Shown here: positions 12,558-25,900 of the stretch, piece by piece | Layout: every line of letters starts with the position of its first letter | How positions within the stretch are numbered: position 1 is the first letter of the stretch | DNA from: Leucaena leucocephala | Taxonomy: Eukaryota > Streptophyta > Magnoliopsida > Fabales > Fabaceae | Direction of reading: 5' to 3' | Assembly (NCBI GenBank): GCA_037074615.1 | Contig: CM073538.1 | Coordinates: 21,911,068 to 21,975,067 of the forward strand | DNA: 64,000 nt | Notes under the pieces: generated by a model | What the model was told of the DNA's origin: nothing | Databases searched by the model: none | The model's input: only the letters and a program-made list of their open reading frames with translations | Made by a program: the position numbers and the translations under genes

Positions 12558-12734
12558 CTACTAGTGAGTAGTTTAAGTGGTTTTATCATATCAAAAGAAA
12601 ATAAAAAGAAAGAAATCTCACAAGAGTCACTATATGGGTCGCAACTATTTCAACGACATAGGGGGAGTCAAAACTCAAGTATGCATATTGGACGAACGAG
12701 ATTCCTCACACACAACGTCATCAATTCTGCACTA

Positions 12735-12743
12735 AAACCCTAA
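12735..12743 (+). promoter_or_regulatory. Telo-box in the NOP56 leader or promoter
   Basis: AAACCCTAA lies about 100 bases upstream of the NOP56 start codon. Telo-boxes are common near the start of plant genes for ribosome biogenesis and translation and help coordinate them in dividing cells. The match is seen in the sequence. Its activity is inferred. Confidence 0.55.
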
Positions 12744-12841
12744 ACCCCAAGCTTTTCACGCGTTAATCTTCAAATGGTCTTGTGCCTTCCTCCCTCTGCC
12801 GCCCACACATTGTTCTCGCAGTTCTAGGGTTTCTTTCTTCA

Positions 12842-15800
12842 ATGGCTCTTTACCTTCTCTACGAATCCGCTTCTGGGTACGGCGTATTCCGTGCTCATGG
12901 CCTAGATGAGATTGGGCAGAACACTGAAGCGGTTCGGAACTCTGTTTCCGACTTGAACCGGTTCGGCAAGGTCGTCCAGCTTGCGGCATTTTCTCCTTTC
13001 CAATCTGCTCTTGATGCTCTTAAGCAATGCAACTCTGTTTCTGAAGGTACCCTTCCTTAGTTCTGACCCTGAACTTGTAAGTTTTGTGAAGCGTTTTGAA
13101 CTTTTGACTCAATTCGTATTCTGAGTGCCATTATGTGTCGGTATTGGTCTGTGTTTGTGGAATCTTATAGATGGTTGAATATTGAGGTTTACTTTGTGTA
13201 CAAAGTTGTGTTGTAGGCATCCAAGAACAACTTATTTGCATTCTGTCTCTTGCTTCTGTTAACGTTTGGTGGAAAACCCGCCACAAATTTAATATTTAGG
13301 TAGCTTTAGTTGTCCTTGTAGTTCCTCGCAAGTCATGTTTGTGAGATACATGTAATTTTGGTGTTTTTTTGATCGGTTTACTTACTTCCAGATTGTAAAT
13401 TTTCTGTTTTTCATGTTTTTTTTTCATCTTCAAGAGGCTGTACCTTGATTTGGTTGGCTGGAAAGCGTTTATTTTCCATAATTTGTGAACTTAATATCTG
13501 ACGTTCCACATTTTCACATCATCCCATGCAACCATAGTTTGGTCTGGATAAACATCCAAGAATTGGATTTGAAACTTTTGATCTCCGCTACATGTTCGAT
13601 ATTTCTGAAAATATGAAAGATTCATCTCTGTTTAACAACTCACTTAAATGATGCTTGGCTGGGGTCAATATTGTGTCCTTGCTTATTTGAAGTTATCACC
13701 TGGCTTGATGACTGATGTGTATGTCTTTACACAATTGAAATCTGATGGTTCAATTCGTGGTGCAAATCTTTCATTCTTTCTTATTACTTATGTTTCGCTT
13801 TCAGGTCTGTTGACTGATGAGCTGAGAAGTTTTCTGGAGATTAATCTCCCAAAAGTTAAGGAAGGCAAGAAGGCAAAGTTCAGTTTAGGTGTAGTAGATC
13901 CTAAGATTGGTTCTCAGATCTCTGAAGTGACTAAAATTCCTTGTCAAAGTAATGAGTTTGTGTGTGAGCTGCTTCGAGGTGTTCGGCTTCATTTTGATAG
14001 ATTTCTTAACGATCTCAAGGTTAGCATTTTCTCTGGGTCATCTCAGTTTTTTGTATGCTAAGGATATGAATTCTCCCCTTTAATGTAGTCATATTTCTCT
14101 CTCTATGTTTTTTTTTAATTTCATTTCATTTTCCTTTGACTTACTGAAATTCCATAGCCTGGAGATTTGGAAAAGGCTCAACTTGGTCTGGGGCATAGTT
14201 ACAGCAGGGCAAAAGTGAAATTTAATGTTAACCGAGTTGACAATATGGTCATTCAAGCAATCTTCCTTCTTGATACACTTGATAAAGATATCAATTCTTT
14301 TTCCATGAGAGTCAGGTATATTATTTGACAAATGTACAAAACAATACATATATAATCAACTCCAGAATCTCCATTATATTCCATATTCCATATTCCACAA
14401 GGTTTACTTTATTTGGAAAATTGGTGACATTTGAAGCATGATTTTGAATAATTAAAAACTTATGTAGTGCATCATAATATTTACTTATGCTGGTTCATCA
14501 AATCTGTGCAGGGAATGGTACTCATGGCATTTTCCTGAACTGGTGAAGATTGTAAATGACAATTATCTATATGCCAGAGTTGCAAAATATATCGAAGATA
14601 AGTCAAAGCTGACTGAGGACAGAATCCCAGGCTTAACAGACGTTGTTGGAGATGAAGACAAGGCAAAGGAGATTGTAGAAGCTGCCAAGGCATCTATGGG
14701 TAGGATTATTGTGCTTGTATTGAGTAACTTGTGCATTATTCTCTATATAAAACCTGCACTCTCTTGATTTTCTTCAGGACAGGATTTATCTCCAGTGGAC
14801 CTAATTAATGTTCAGCAATTTGCTCAGAGGGTAATGGACCTATCTGAGTATAGGAGGAAACTTTATGATTATCTTGTTACCAAGATGAATGATATTGCAC
14901 CAAATTTGGCCTCTTTGATTGGTGAAGTTGTTGGGGCTCGGTTGATTTCACATGCCGGAAGCCTCACTAATTTGGCCAAGTGCCCCTCTTCTACCCTTCA
15001 AATTCTTGGCGCAGAGAAGGCTTTGTTCAGGTTTATAGCTTAGTACCTCTTGTTTTGGTTAACTAAAGCTTGAATTTATTAGCGATCTTAGGAGCTAAAA
15101 GGTGCTTCAGATGTAACGCTACAAGATGTTTGGTTTTTCATTAGCATTAGGATATGTATGCTACAAGGCTATAGCTAATTTGGTCTTCAATTTTGAATTT
15201 TTAACACCTCTATTGGATTTGCATAGAGAACGCAGTCGCTGCTATTAATAATTTTGCTTTCTTGTATTCAGGGCATTGAAAACCAGAGGCAATACTCCCA
15301 AATACGGTCTGATATTCCATTCATCTTTTATTGGCCGTGCATCTGCCAAAAACAAAGGCAGAATGGCTCGCTATCTTGCAAATAAGTGTTCAATTGCATC
15401 ACGCATTGACTGCTTTTCTGGTTATCATCTAACTTATTAATTTCTGAAATGTATTATAGTTCGTACCACATCCTTCCGTTTGAAATACTTTCGTTTGTTA
15501 CAGAAAGGGGCAGTACAGCTTTTGGAGAGAAACTTCGTGAACAAGTTGAGGAGCGACTTGATTTTTATGACAAGGGAGTTGCCCCACGTAAGAACATTGA
15601 TGTCATGAAGGCTGCTATGGAAAGTGCTGAAAATAAAGGTTTGTAGGATTCAAAGACACAAGTTACTTTTACCTCTTTCTGTCTCATTTAATATATCCTT
15701 TGACCTCCAAGACTGTTTGATTCTGAAAACTCACGATAGCCTCGTTGCATGGTGGTTTGAGAAGTGCCCAATTTTGTCTGCATAAGTGTAGTAGTTGTGA

Positions 15801-16190
15801 GTTTGCTGATCTGTAGATATTATTGCAGATACTGAGATTGCTACAGAAGCGCCTACTGAATTATCTGGCAAGAAAGGGAAAAAGAAGGCAAAATCTGCTG
15901 ATGCAAATGGAGTTGAAGAAATGGCTGTTGATAAGTCCAACGGAGTTACAAATGGGGATGCATTAGAGGATCGCAAATCAGAAAAGAAAAAGAAGAAGAA
16001 AGAAAAGAGGAAATTGGACGTGGACACGGAGGTGCAGGACTTGACCGTTCAAGATGATGCTAATAATGGCGAGGCAAATGGAGAAGTGAAGAAGAAGAAG
16101 AAAGAGAAGAAAGATAAAGATGGAGAAGTACAAGACGGTGCTGTTAAGACCAAGAAGAAGAAGAAATCCAAAACTGAGGATGATGAGTAA
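12842..16190 (+). CDS. NOP56: Nucleolar protein NOP56 (8 exons, 554 aa)
   Basis: Core protein of box C/D snoRNPs, which guide 2'-O-methylation and processing of pre-rRNA in the nucleolus with NOP58, fibrillarin and the 15.5K protein. Exons: 12842-13046, 13805-14019, 14158-14315, 14512-14699, 14778-15030, 15272-15420, 15504-15638, 15829-16190; every junction keeps frame. I chose the Met at 12842 (MALYLLYESASGYGVF), the usual family start, over an in-frame upstream codon at 12782. The NOP5NT domain is followed by the NOSIC and Nop regions, including GARLISHAGSLTNLAK and LGAEKALFRALKTRG, which contact the snoRNA and the 15.5K protein. The last exon encodes a long Lys/Glu/Asp-rich tail with repeated KKKKK runs, typical of NOP56 and NOP58. 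No lesion seen. The first intron is 758 bases. Confidence 0.96.
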
Positions 16191-17066
16191 ATTTTGATGC
16201 TGCAGATTTTGTTGTAGAAGCATTTTGTCTTGTTATTCTGGAGTCTAGGGGAGTATAAGATCTTTTCTCTTGAATCCCTGCATTGTGGTACTCTAATCTT
16301 ATGTCTGATTTCCCTTCCTCACAAAAATTTTTGGTTCCGGCATATTTGGGCAGTATTATTGTATTGCACCGTTATAATCTTTTTTTCTTTTCTTTTTTTA
16401 AATTATAATCATTTTAATTTTACCCCTTGATTTGCCATGATTCATATTAGAAATTTTAAAGACATTTCATTTCATTTTTCAAATTTCTATGGTCATAATT
16501 ACCCCTGCTGTTTGATTTTAATGATGATATATATATATATCATAATAATAAGTAATTTAATCTGTTGACGCATCATTTTGATCTGGAAAGATTTGCTAAC
16601 CGCATTTGTCTAATAATTAAATATATGTAATGGCGTATAGAATAGAATGAATGAGATTTCTCAAGCTTAGGTTTCATGTGTCTTGTATGTTTTGTACATT
16701 GACAAATGAAGTGCTGATAACTAACAAATAACATTGGAACATTCGAAAAGCTACCATGAATAAATTATCAAATTATAACATTAGGTTATATCTCATCTTG
16801 AAGAATTAAGGAAAATGATATTGCAATAATTTTATTGAATAAAATAAATATTTCCCACAACCCAAAAGGAACGACGAAAAATTACCATATCTTCATAAGC
16901 TAAAGTAAGTGGTATTCACGAGAGAAAAATGTGTATTGACAAGATTGATTAGTAAAATAACCTTTTACGATAAACATGAGGTATTTTATTTTTCTCTCTC
17001 TTAAATTAAAGAGAATTTAAGTATATCAGAAAAATTATAAAAAGAAAGGTACTACAAAAATAAAAG
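16191..17066. other. 3' flank of NOP56 and intergenic DNA
   Basis: It contains the NOP56 3' UTR and AT-rich spacer with a short (AT)n run near 16529. No gene recognised. Confidence 0.4.
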
Positions 17067-17287
17067 GGTTAATATAAAATTTAATTTTATTCTTATTTTA
17101 ATTTTAATTCCTTAAATTTTAAATTATAAATTTTGTTCGTTTAAAAATAAAAGGGTCAAAATTTTATTAAATTGTAGGGATTAATATTTTAATTAAAAGA
17201 AATTAAGAGATCAAAATCTATTATTTAAAATTTAAAATATTAAAACTAAAATAAGGCAAAATGAAAAGAATAAAGTTTATATTAATC
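17067..17287. repeat. MITE-like inverted repeat (~220 bp) upstream of adenylate kinase
   Basis: The left arm starts 'ggttaatataaaatttaatt' and the right end, read on the other strand, starts 'gattaatataaactttattc'. Similarity continues for roughly 60 bases into each arm. It has no coding content. It ends about 320 bases before the adenylate kinase start codon, so it may lie in or near the promoter. No target duplication resolved. Confidence 0.55.
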
Positions 17288-17607
17288 TAAAATAAAAATT
17301 TATATAAGGTCGCATTTCAAAATTTTATTTAACCCTTGCCTAACACAGGCAGCCACCTACCCCGACCAACCACAAGGGTAAACAAGTCAATTGAGGAAAG
17401 CTGAAAAAACGGCGGCAAGTGTTTGTGTTGCAAATATGAAGCCCACGAAGGTAAGAAGCTGGCAATCTTCGCTGAAATTGCATCAGAATATTTTTCTTTG
17501 TTCTTTCTCTCTTTCGGACGCATTCGTGATTCCGCTACTTGGCTTCCTGCTGTAGAACATCAGAAACCGCGAGGCCAAGGAGGAGGATAACACGCAGAGG
17601 AAGCGAA

Positions 17608-20400
17608 ATGGCGAGCGCTAACTTGGAAGATGTTCCTTCTATGGATCTCATGACTGAGCTTCTCCGTCGAATGAAGTGCGCCTCCAAACCCGACAAGCGT
17701 CTCATCCTCATTGGTATTTCTTTCTCTCCAGCTTTCTTTCTTTCTTTTATTTGGTAGTCCTAAAGATCCGAATCAACCATTTGAATGTCATAGAAAGTTA
17801 GATGTTTCTGTGATGTTCTTGCAGTTACTATGGTTCCATTTAGGGATTCCACGAGGTATGTATTATCTTTCTTATGATTATTATAATTAAAAAACTAAAA
17901 AGGTTATGTTTTTTTGTGGCTGCTGCTGCCATCGTTAATAGGGAGGACATTTACAAATTTCAGCGTTTTAAGATACCAGTGGCCGATAAATAAATCATGG
18001 TAGAAACTAGCGACCACTAGGTCTGGAGATACTTGGGCGTATTACTCTAATCTGATGTGGACATTAATGAATTCGAACGTTTTCTTTTGCTGGTCCATGG
18101 GTTTTCAGGTGTCTTTAGAATTTCTTCAGTATTTAACGATAAACGAGAGTTTCAAAGTCTTAAATTCAGTGCTTGTATGTTTATGTCTTATTTTTTAAGG
18201 TCAATGGCTTGAGTTCAATGTTACGTCTTATCAGATAATTTTTCCTATCGTGCTTGTCAATTGCCTGGTAGCTGTCATGACAAATATGCTTCTTCCGTAG
18301 AGGTCATTTCTCTGTTGAGGGTGAGGACTTGAGCTAGGTGCATAGTATGTAGTGATGCCATTGAAGCATTACATGATACTTTAAATTATCCGTAACCACT
18401 TGGTACCAGACTCCGTTGATAGAAATATATATATGTATGTATGTGCATATATATAATATGTTGAAAGTATCCTGTGTAGTTAGATAAAAGTTAACAGTTC
18501 AAAACTATTTTCCAAGTTTTGATAACAATTTAGTCTATATTCCTGATTTTATGGGTGCCATGACCACATGAAGCTACTTCTGCTTCTTTTCTGTTTTTCT
18601 TTTTCCTAATCTAGTTAATGCTTGCCTATCATTTTAGTTCTGCATACAATTGAATAGACCTCTGTCAGGGTTTGATCGCATTCAAATAATTAATTAATAC
18701 AGGGATGAGGAAACGGGAGTACGAGTTTTAGCATTTTCCATTTGCTTCTTTGAATCAGCTCTGAGAAGTTATGACTTCATTGGCAGTGTGTCATATTCAT
18801 AATTGGGTTGGCTGAAAAATAATTCATTATTGGATGTACTTTATCATGGGTACAAATAATAAATAACACTGCTTACTGCATATGTAGTGCTGAGCTTGCG
18901 AATATGTTGATGCAGGTCCACCTGGATCAGGGAAAGGCACCCAATCACCAATCATAAAGGATGGATATTGTCTGTGCCACTTAGCTACTGGTGACATGTT
19001 AAGAGCTGCTGTAGCGGCAAAAACCCCTCTTGGCATCAAGGCTAAAGAAGCAATGGACAAGGTAAGGTCATTTTTTACGTTGTGTTCCCTGAGTGTCGGC
19101 TGTATTATTTCAATGTTCATTTTTAACACAGTTATTGATAATTGGCATGGCTTTATGTGTTTGCTTTTCAGGGGGAACTTGTTTCAGACGACTTGGTTGT
19201 TGGAATTATTGATGAGGCAATGAAGAAACCATCATGTCAGAAAGGTTTCATTCTTGATGGTTTTCCTAGAACTGTGGTCCAAGCACAGAAGGTATTAACA
19301 CAGTCGATGGCATCTTAGCAGCTCATTGATATGGAATGTTAGGTTGTCGGTCAAATATTTGTGCCATGTACTTGCTTCAGCAAACATGATATGAATATGC
19401 TTTGCTTATGTTGCTTGCAATTTGAAGAGATGCTGTAGAAGAGAAACATATGTGCAGGTTTACTTGCTTCAATAAATATGATATTCAAATGTCTTTTGTT
19501 TACTTTGTTTGCAGCTTGATGAGATGCTGGAAAGGAAAGGAGCAAAACTGGACAAGGTACTCAATTTTGCAATTGATGATGTAATCCTTGAAGAACGGAT
19601 TACTGGTCGCTGGATACACCCATCTAGTGGGAGAACCTACCATACAAAATTTGCCCCATCAAAGGTTCCAGGAGTCGATGATGTAAGTCTAATCTATATA
19701 ATTTATGTGTATCTATGCATATATGAAATTCTAGTTTTTGAAACATGAAGGTATTAATAAGAATTGTTCACAAGATTTTATTATGTTGTGGTACAATTTT
19801 AGTATCTAAATATGAAGCAAAACTCCAGTTTATTTTTAAAATTCTTTCAACAAATCAAGGTAGTTTCAGTTGCTGGCTATATCCATTCCTCTTAATGCGA
19901 GTTGCTGTTGTATTAAGGAAGTACTAATGCATTGCAATCACGTTACAAGTGGGGTTGTCTAATTTGTTGTTTTGCTAAGGTCACTGGGGAACCCTTGATT
20001 CAGCGCAAGGATGACACAGCAGCTGTCTTAAAATCTAGACTGGAAGCATTTCACAGACAAACAGAACCAGTATGATTTTCATCCCTGTTTGCTTTAAATA
20101 AAGCTTAGAACTCTAGATAAATTATTAGCCATTAATAGAGATCATTGAAAAAACTATCTGGTAATAATTGGTTAGAAATTGCTCATGAGTTGTATATCCC
20201 ATAAGCCTTTGCTGATTCTTCTGTTTTTTCGGGTATTTCATTTTGAAACTCACTACCAAGGTTGTTATTAACAATTGATTTTGGCATACGACGTGCAGGT
20301 TATTGATTATTATTCAAAGAAAGGTCTTGTTGCTAACCTTCATGCAGAGAAGCCTCCTAAAGAGGTGACAACTGAGGTCGAGAAGGTGCTATCATCATAG
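17608..20400 (+). CDS. Adenylate kinase, ADK4-like (6 exons, 243 aa)
   Basis: It interconverts ATP and AMP with two ADP and so balances adenylate pools. Exons: 17608-17713, 18916-19061, 19172-19291, 19515-19682, 19980-20069, 20299-20400; all keep frame. The Met at 17608 matches the usual start (MASANLEDV); an in-frame codon at 17539 would add an Arg-rich extension. The Walker A loop GPPGSGKGT (36-44) is split by intron 1. CHLATGDMLRAAVA is the AMP-binding region, DGFPRT holds a catalytic Arg, and GRWIHPSSGRTYHTKF starts a long LID domain lacking zinc cysteines. The length fits the eukaryotic long form, closest to Arabidopsis ADK3/ADK4, which is reported as cytosolic or mitochondrial. No lesion. 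Intron 1 is 1,202 bases and holds nothing I could identify. Confidence 0.96.
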
Positions 20401-22120
20401 GGTTCTCTTATAATGTGCGGAATGCATTTGTTTTTGTCCCATTGAAAACAACCGTTATTGTTAATTTGTAATTTGTAATTTAGTGAAATAAACTAAGATG
20501 CGGGATCCGCTTACTTTTAACGTTGCTAATTTTTCCTAAAAATTTATATCCCGGCTCTTGTCAAAGTGAGATTTGATGCCTTACATCTATGAAATAAAAA
20601 GTTAAATTCAAGAAAGTTGTTTGTTCGTAGTTTTGTCAATTGCTTGCAATTCGCATATTATGGCCCCTTTGCTACCCGATTTTGATGTCGATAATCTGAC
20701 CTCGGGCACAGACAAATATCAGTTATTTGCTTGCTTCCGTGTAAACTCACTAAATAGCCTTCGTACTTGATCCTGTCTTTTTTCTTAATCTGCCAATTCT
20801 TACTACATTTTACTAGATTTTTCAATATTTTAGTTATGGCCCCCTTAGTTAATACCAGTATAGCGATACAAATTTTACCACATTTTTCAATGCTCTAACT
20901 CAATTGCTGTTGGTTTACTATTTAACGTTTTAATCAAAATATTTGACACTAGTCATTGGAAAATATTGTTAGGAACAAAGGGCTGAAAAAACAACATAAA
21001 ATTAAGAGATTAAGCTAGAATATTGTATAACATTAAAAAGACCAAATATATACTTTTACCAAAATATAAATAAAAATAAACTCTAATGATAACAGCCCTG
21101 GTAACATGGACCTAAATCCCAAGAGGTGACTCTTCGACTAGTTATGGTGCAAATTCAGCGCCGCCATGAAATGAAGGCCACATTCTACCAAATGACTGTC
21201 GTCACTACTGGCAACACAGTGATTACGGTAACTAATTGATATAAATCCCGAAGCATCAGAACCCGCCGTCCCGGACAAATAAAAAAAAAAAACTTGCCAT
21301 GTGGTTGTCACGTTTGCTCAAATATTAAATTCCACATAAATTATCGCGGCAACAGATGTTAACCATTGAAAACAATCTTAATACTAGGCCAGATGATTTT
21401 CCATGCATGTGTGGTGGGTCTAAACGACAATACAGCATTTATGATCCCAAGTTCCAACAAAGGAAAACCTCCTACAAAGTAACAACTATCAATTGACACA
21501 ACAGAAAAAAAGATATGCTACACAACTTTGTCTCATCGTTAAACCAACGCATACCTTAAACAGACATTAAAAGACTAACAAGTAAAATGACAAAGCGCTA
21601 CAACCCTACGAGAAAACTTCCACTTATCCTCGAGGCATTCTTTGCCATGGTTTGGGATACTGTTGTGAAAAGACACAGTAAAAGGCTGCCAGATTCAGTT
21701 AGCATGTTTCAAGATTAAATATGTATGCTTGATCACTTTTGGCATTTGTGCATGCATAATAATATCTGAAAGACGAACATGTAATTTCAGCAGCGAAAAT
21801 AGCGTGTGAACAAGCAGAACACAGATTAGCCGTTAAGTCCTTGGTCAACATTTAGACTTCGAACAATAACCTTCTCGATAAGGAAGCCAACAAGCGCCTT
21901 TTTCTCAAACAGATTATTCAATTATTCTATACAAAATTATATCGACAATGGACCTTCACAACAAAGGGTCAAATTAATAACGCTACCAACTGAGAGAGAT
22001 ACTTTGAACTTCGAAATAATGGCCCTATTGAAGGAGAAGAAAAACTGCATACCTCAGTAACCAGAAAGCCAGAAATCACCATCCAGACGTTAGCATACTG
22101 ACTACAACGGCAGTCAACAT
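20401..22120. other. Convergent 3' flank between adenylate kinase and the CDKG-like gene
   Basis: It holds the adenylate kinase 3' UTR and probably the distal 3' UTR of the minus-strand kinase gene. No ORF of note. Composition is less AT-rich than other spacers, which fits transcribed UTR, but no polyadenylation site could be fixed. Confidence 0.4.
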
Positions 22121-22340
22121 TATACTTATATGTCATTGAGTTGAAACAGATTAAAAAAAAAAACTAAAAAAGGTTGCTCTATGTTTACATCTTTGCCTAC
22201 ATAGAAGACTAGATGTAATTATACAGGAGATATACTTATATGTCATTGAGTTGAAACAGATTAAAAAAAAAAACTAAAAAAGGTTGCTCTATGTTTACAT
22301 CTTTGCCTACATAGAAGACTAGATGTAATTATACAGGAGA
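22121..22340. repeat. Perfect tandem duplication, 2 x 110 bp
   Basis: Bases 22121-22230 and 22231-22340 are identical, including the A10 run (22143-22152). The unit begins 'tatacttatatgtcattgag'. It lies 3' of the kinase stop codon, so it may be in its 3' UTR. Perfect identity implies a recent duplication or an assembly error. Confidence 0.95.
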
Positions 22341-23025
22341 TAAAGATGAGGGAGATATGGCATTTTACCTCAAGTTAAACAATATTGATCTGCCTTTTAG
22401 GACATTACCCATCTTCTCCATCATGACACTTTCAAATATAATCTAAATCCACAAACAACAATGCCTAATATGGTTAAAAAACACTACGGTTAAAAAAGCT
22501 ACAAAAGTTTAACAATTAACTGAGCCCTGGAATATCTTCTTTTGATAACTTCGCAAAATGTAACCACCATTTGTTGTTACTCTTGATAAGCCAAAAATGT
22601 AATACCACAACCACTAAATTCTGCGATAATTTACATCCTATTGATAGAAAACTGATAAGGAAAATGGAGGAAAGGGAATATGAACATCACCATCGCAAGA
22701 ATTTCATCAATTGCTACAGAAAATCCTGAAATATATGTACATCTTTTAGCAAACACAATGTATTGAAAGAGAGAGAACACATTGAGTTTGGATTGAACAT
22801 TAAAAAAAAAGTATAATGTCACACCTCGGGCATCTAAACATCAATCCGCTGCTTCTACTTATGTCGACCAAAAGTCTAGTAGAAACCATTGCCCTGTCCT
22901 TTGCAATCACATTAATCTTTACAGATGCTGACATAAACTTGGTGAGACAGACAATTATGAGAAAAAAATAGCACTGTCCTGAAGATGTCTCACACGCAGC
23001 CTGCAGATGTACCTGTCCTACAGTG

Positions 23026-25344
23026 CTAGCAGCGCTGTGGAGGTAATGTGATCTTGACGTCAGAATTAGGAAGAGGGGCTTCATGGAACCAGTCATGAAG
23101 AAGAGCAGCTTCTGCAGATATCCTCTGTAAAGGGACAAGAAATGCCCATTAGCATTTAAAGTTCAGTTCAAATGACAAATCATCACATGACAACAATTTC
23201 TATCGTTCACCTTTTCAGGGTCATAACTTAAAAGCTTGCTCAACAAGTCAAATCCCGATTCAGAAAGAACAGGTGATCCAATGAAGGATGCAACTGGAAA
23301 CTTCTTCCGCAACAGATTGTACCTGAAATACTAGGGATCAGTTAAAAAATACCAAAGCAACAAGAGATTATGAAAAATAAATTATTCCATTAATCATATT
23401 TCACAAAATTAAATTAGGCTAATTTCAAGATGTTAACAGCAAGGAAAATAAAGGACCAGACAAACTACAATTTAACAACTTGTTTCTTAAAAGGAAAATA
23501 AGAACTTACGGCTGCTTAACAAAGTTAGCCCTGAATCCAGATAATTTGGATACTCCTGGCCAAATTTTCTCATTAGGTGTGCCCAGGGTTTGGAAAATCT
23601 GCACATGGTTGAAAAGCATCAAATTAATACATCAGAGTTCTCACTAAATAACACTGACGAAATACAAGAAAAATTGAATTATTAATTTACGTTATTAATC
23701 TGCTCAATTTCAGATTTTCCTCGGAATAGAGGTGACTTTGCAACCAATTCAGCCATTATGCAACCAATGGACCACATATCAATCGCTGTTGAGTATTCTT
23801 TAGCACCTAGCAGAAGTTCAGGAGCCCTGCACAGACAACCATTACACAATTCATGAGTAAAACTGCTAGTTAAATCATAAACAAACATAAACGAAGACCA
23901 AATATTAATACAATGCTGCTCACCTGTACCAAAGCGTAACCACAAGAGGAGTATACGGCTTGAGCGGGCTTCCATAATGACGAGATAAACCAAAGTCACA
24001 TATTTTCAGCTCACCCTCTTTATTTAAGAGAATATTTGATGTCTTCAAATCTCTGTGAAGAACCCAATTGTCATGCAGATACTTGACACCCTTGAGAAGT
24101 TTCATCATCAAGGATTTTATTTCACCTATACTAAAGGGTCGCTTCATCATCTGTATCAGCCCTTTGAGGTCATACTCCATATACTCCATTACCATAAAAA
24201 CATAATCAAAATCATCCACCAACACTTCTTTAACTTCCACAATAGAAGGATGATTAAAAGATGAGAGAATATTTATTTCCCTCAAAGAGGACAATGGAAA
24301 GCCATCTCTATCCATATTCATCTTTACCTTCTTTAATGCTAGAATTTCCCCGGTCTTCTTATCCCTAGCTTTATAGACAATACCATAAGTTCCTTCATTT
24401 ATTTTCTTGATCATCTCAAATTCTAAAACACTTCTGCAACTCTGGATGCTGTTTATGTTTCTTGGCACCGCTGCTAAACCTCCACTATCTTCAGGATCTG
24501 ATGAAGGGTGACTAATATTAGAAGTTTCACTATGTTCCTCATCGTCATCCAGAGTGTCCACAAGTAACTCCTTTTCGCAATTATTATCTTCTTTGCTTGA
24601 AGGGCAGCAACAATCCCCTCCTGCACTATTACTGGATGATCTAGATTTTTTGCCTTCTGAACTTTCACATATGAATTCACCACTTTCTGGGCTTGATGTC
24701 TCTTTTCCATGAGTATAATCATCATCAGACGCATTCCCTGGGGAATAATCATCTGACAACCATCTTGACATTGAGATATTCCAGCCCTCCACATGTTTCT
24801 TATCAGACTGATCAACATATTCACCCCCATTTCCCGAACGTCCTTGAGGTAATACGGTAGAGAAATCAGCTGGAGACTCAGGATTAACAACTCCGCCATA
24901 AGAAACACCACTGGCTCCATGAGAGCTTTGTTGAGATGGACAAAAGGGAGACAAAGCAGTTACCTGTGCTGTCCTGTTCTTAGAAGATATTTTTACTTCC
25001 TTCTCTGCTAGGTCACATACAATTGAAGAATTTTTCCTTCGCTTCTCTGGTGGTGCTTCACCATGGTCATCCTGAAACACGGATGCAGGTGCATGTTTCC
25101 CATTATCTCCATAAAACTCATCCTGCTCTCTCACTTCTCTTTTACCATAAGACTCAATCCGTCGAGGACCTGAATCCTCTAAATCTGAAGATCTACGACC
25201 GTTCTTATATGTTACGTGTGGGCGGCGGCTGCTAGATCGATGCACTGCCACGCCAGAAGAACCATTACTATAACGATCAAATTCCTTATTGAAACTATAT
25301 TCGTAAGATTCTCTTCTCACAACATTGTCCCGCCCTGCTGCCAT
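23026..25344 (-). CDS. Cyclin-dependent kinase G-type, CDK11-like (5 exons, 618 aa)
   Basis: Ser/Thr kinase of the plant CDKG class, related to animal CDK11, which works with cyclin L in pre-mRNA splicing and cell-cycle control in the nucleus. Exons: 25344-23924, 23826-23691, 23598-23510, 23322-23211, 23124-23026. The first 308 residues are Ser/Arg/Asp/Glu-rich and probably disordered. The kinase domain starts near 309: Gly loop INEGTYGIVY, Lys338 (LALKK), cyclin-binding helix PLSSLRE (350-356, where animal CDK11 has PITSLRE), HRD 430-432, DFG 450-452, activation-loop Thr about 465 (PYTPLVVTLWYRAPE). All catalytic residues are present. The last exon ends in LPPQRC. The leader (25345 to about 25860) may contain an intron, which I could not settle. 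Arabidopsis CDKG2 is somewhat longer, mainly in the N-terminal region. Confidence 0.94.
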
Positions 25345-25900
25345 GCGATTGACAAGTACAAGTCCCCTTAATCAGTAATCAGTTTTTGAGGAAAATATCT
25401 ACTCGAGCCCTAAGCCCAAAATCTCAAATTTCCAAACTTAGCGCCCCAATTTTTTTTTTTGTAATTTGAATTAATACAAACCCTAAAAAACACCAAAAGA
25501 CTCAAAACTTAAATTCAAAAAATATCTTCGAAAACTGAATTGCTAGCAAAAAGCCCTAAAGCTTTCTACGAATCAGCAGAATACATACACAATTAACGCA
25601 GGCTCGTATCAGTTTTGAGAAGCGATCAAAGTATCCAAAAAGAAAAGAAAGAATAAAGGAGAACAACAATCAATCAGATCAGGAACAAAACCCTAGATGG
25701 CCGCTGCACCTCGATAATTTTCTCAGGTATCGAGTAGCCTTACCAGCCGCACAGAAATCGAAGAGGAACGAAAGGAAGAAGCACAGCAGCGTCAAGAATC
25801 TCAAGAAGAACGCGATCGAGAAAATTCGGAGTCAGCCGCCTCACAGTCCCCTCTTTCCTTGTTAACGCGTCCAACGATATTTTCAATTTAAATAGTATCT
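25345..25900 (-). promoter_or_regulatory. 5' leader and promoter region of the CDKG-like gene
   Basis: It is less AT-rich than the flanking DNA and contains several CCCTA-type words ('accctaaaaaac', 'aaaaccctagatgg') resembling telo-boxes. The base composition changes sharply to very AT-rich near 25900, which suggests the upstream edge of the gene. Transcription start not determined. Confidence 0.4.

Noticed and set aside
13640..13760. Possible box C/D snoRNA in NOP56 intron 1 (TGATGA and CTGA words near 13705-13745)
   Set aside because: The C-like box lacks the preceding purine, spacing to the D-like box is too short, and no terminal stem is visible.
15978..16223. Leu/Phe-rich minus-strand ORF
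   Set aside because: It is the antisense shadow of the Lys-rich NOP56 tail.
24474..24920. 148-codon ORF overlapping the CDKG-like first exon
   Set aside because: It is a shifted-frame shadow of the Ser-rich N-terminal coding region.
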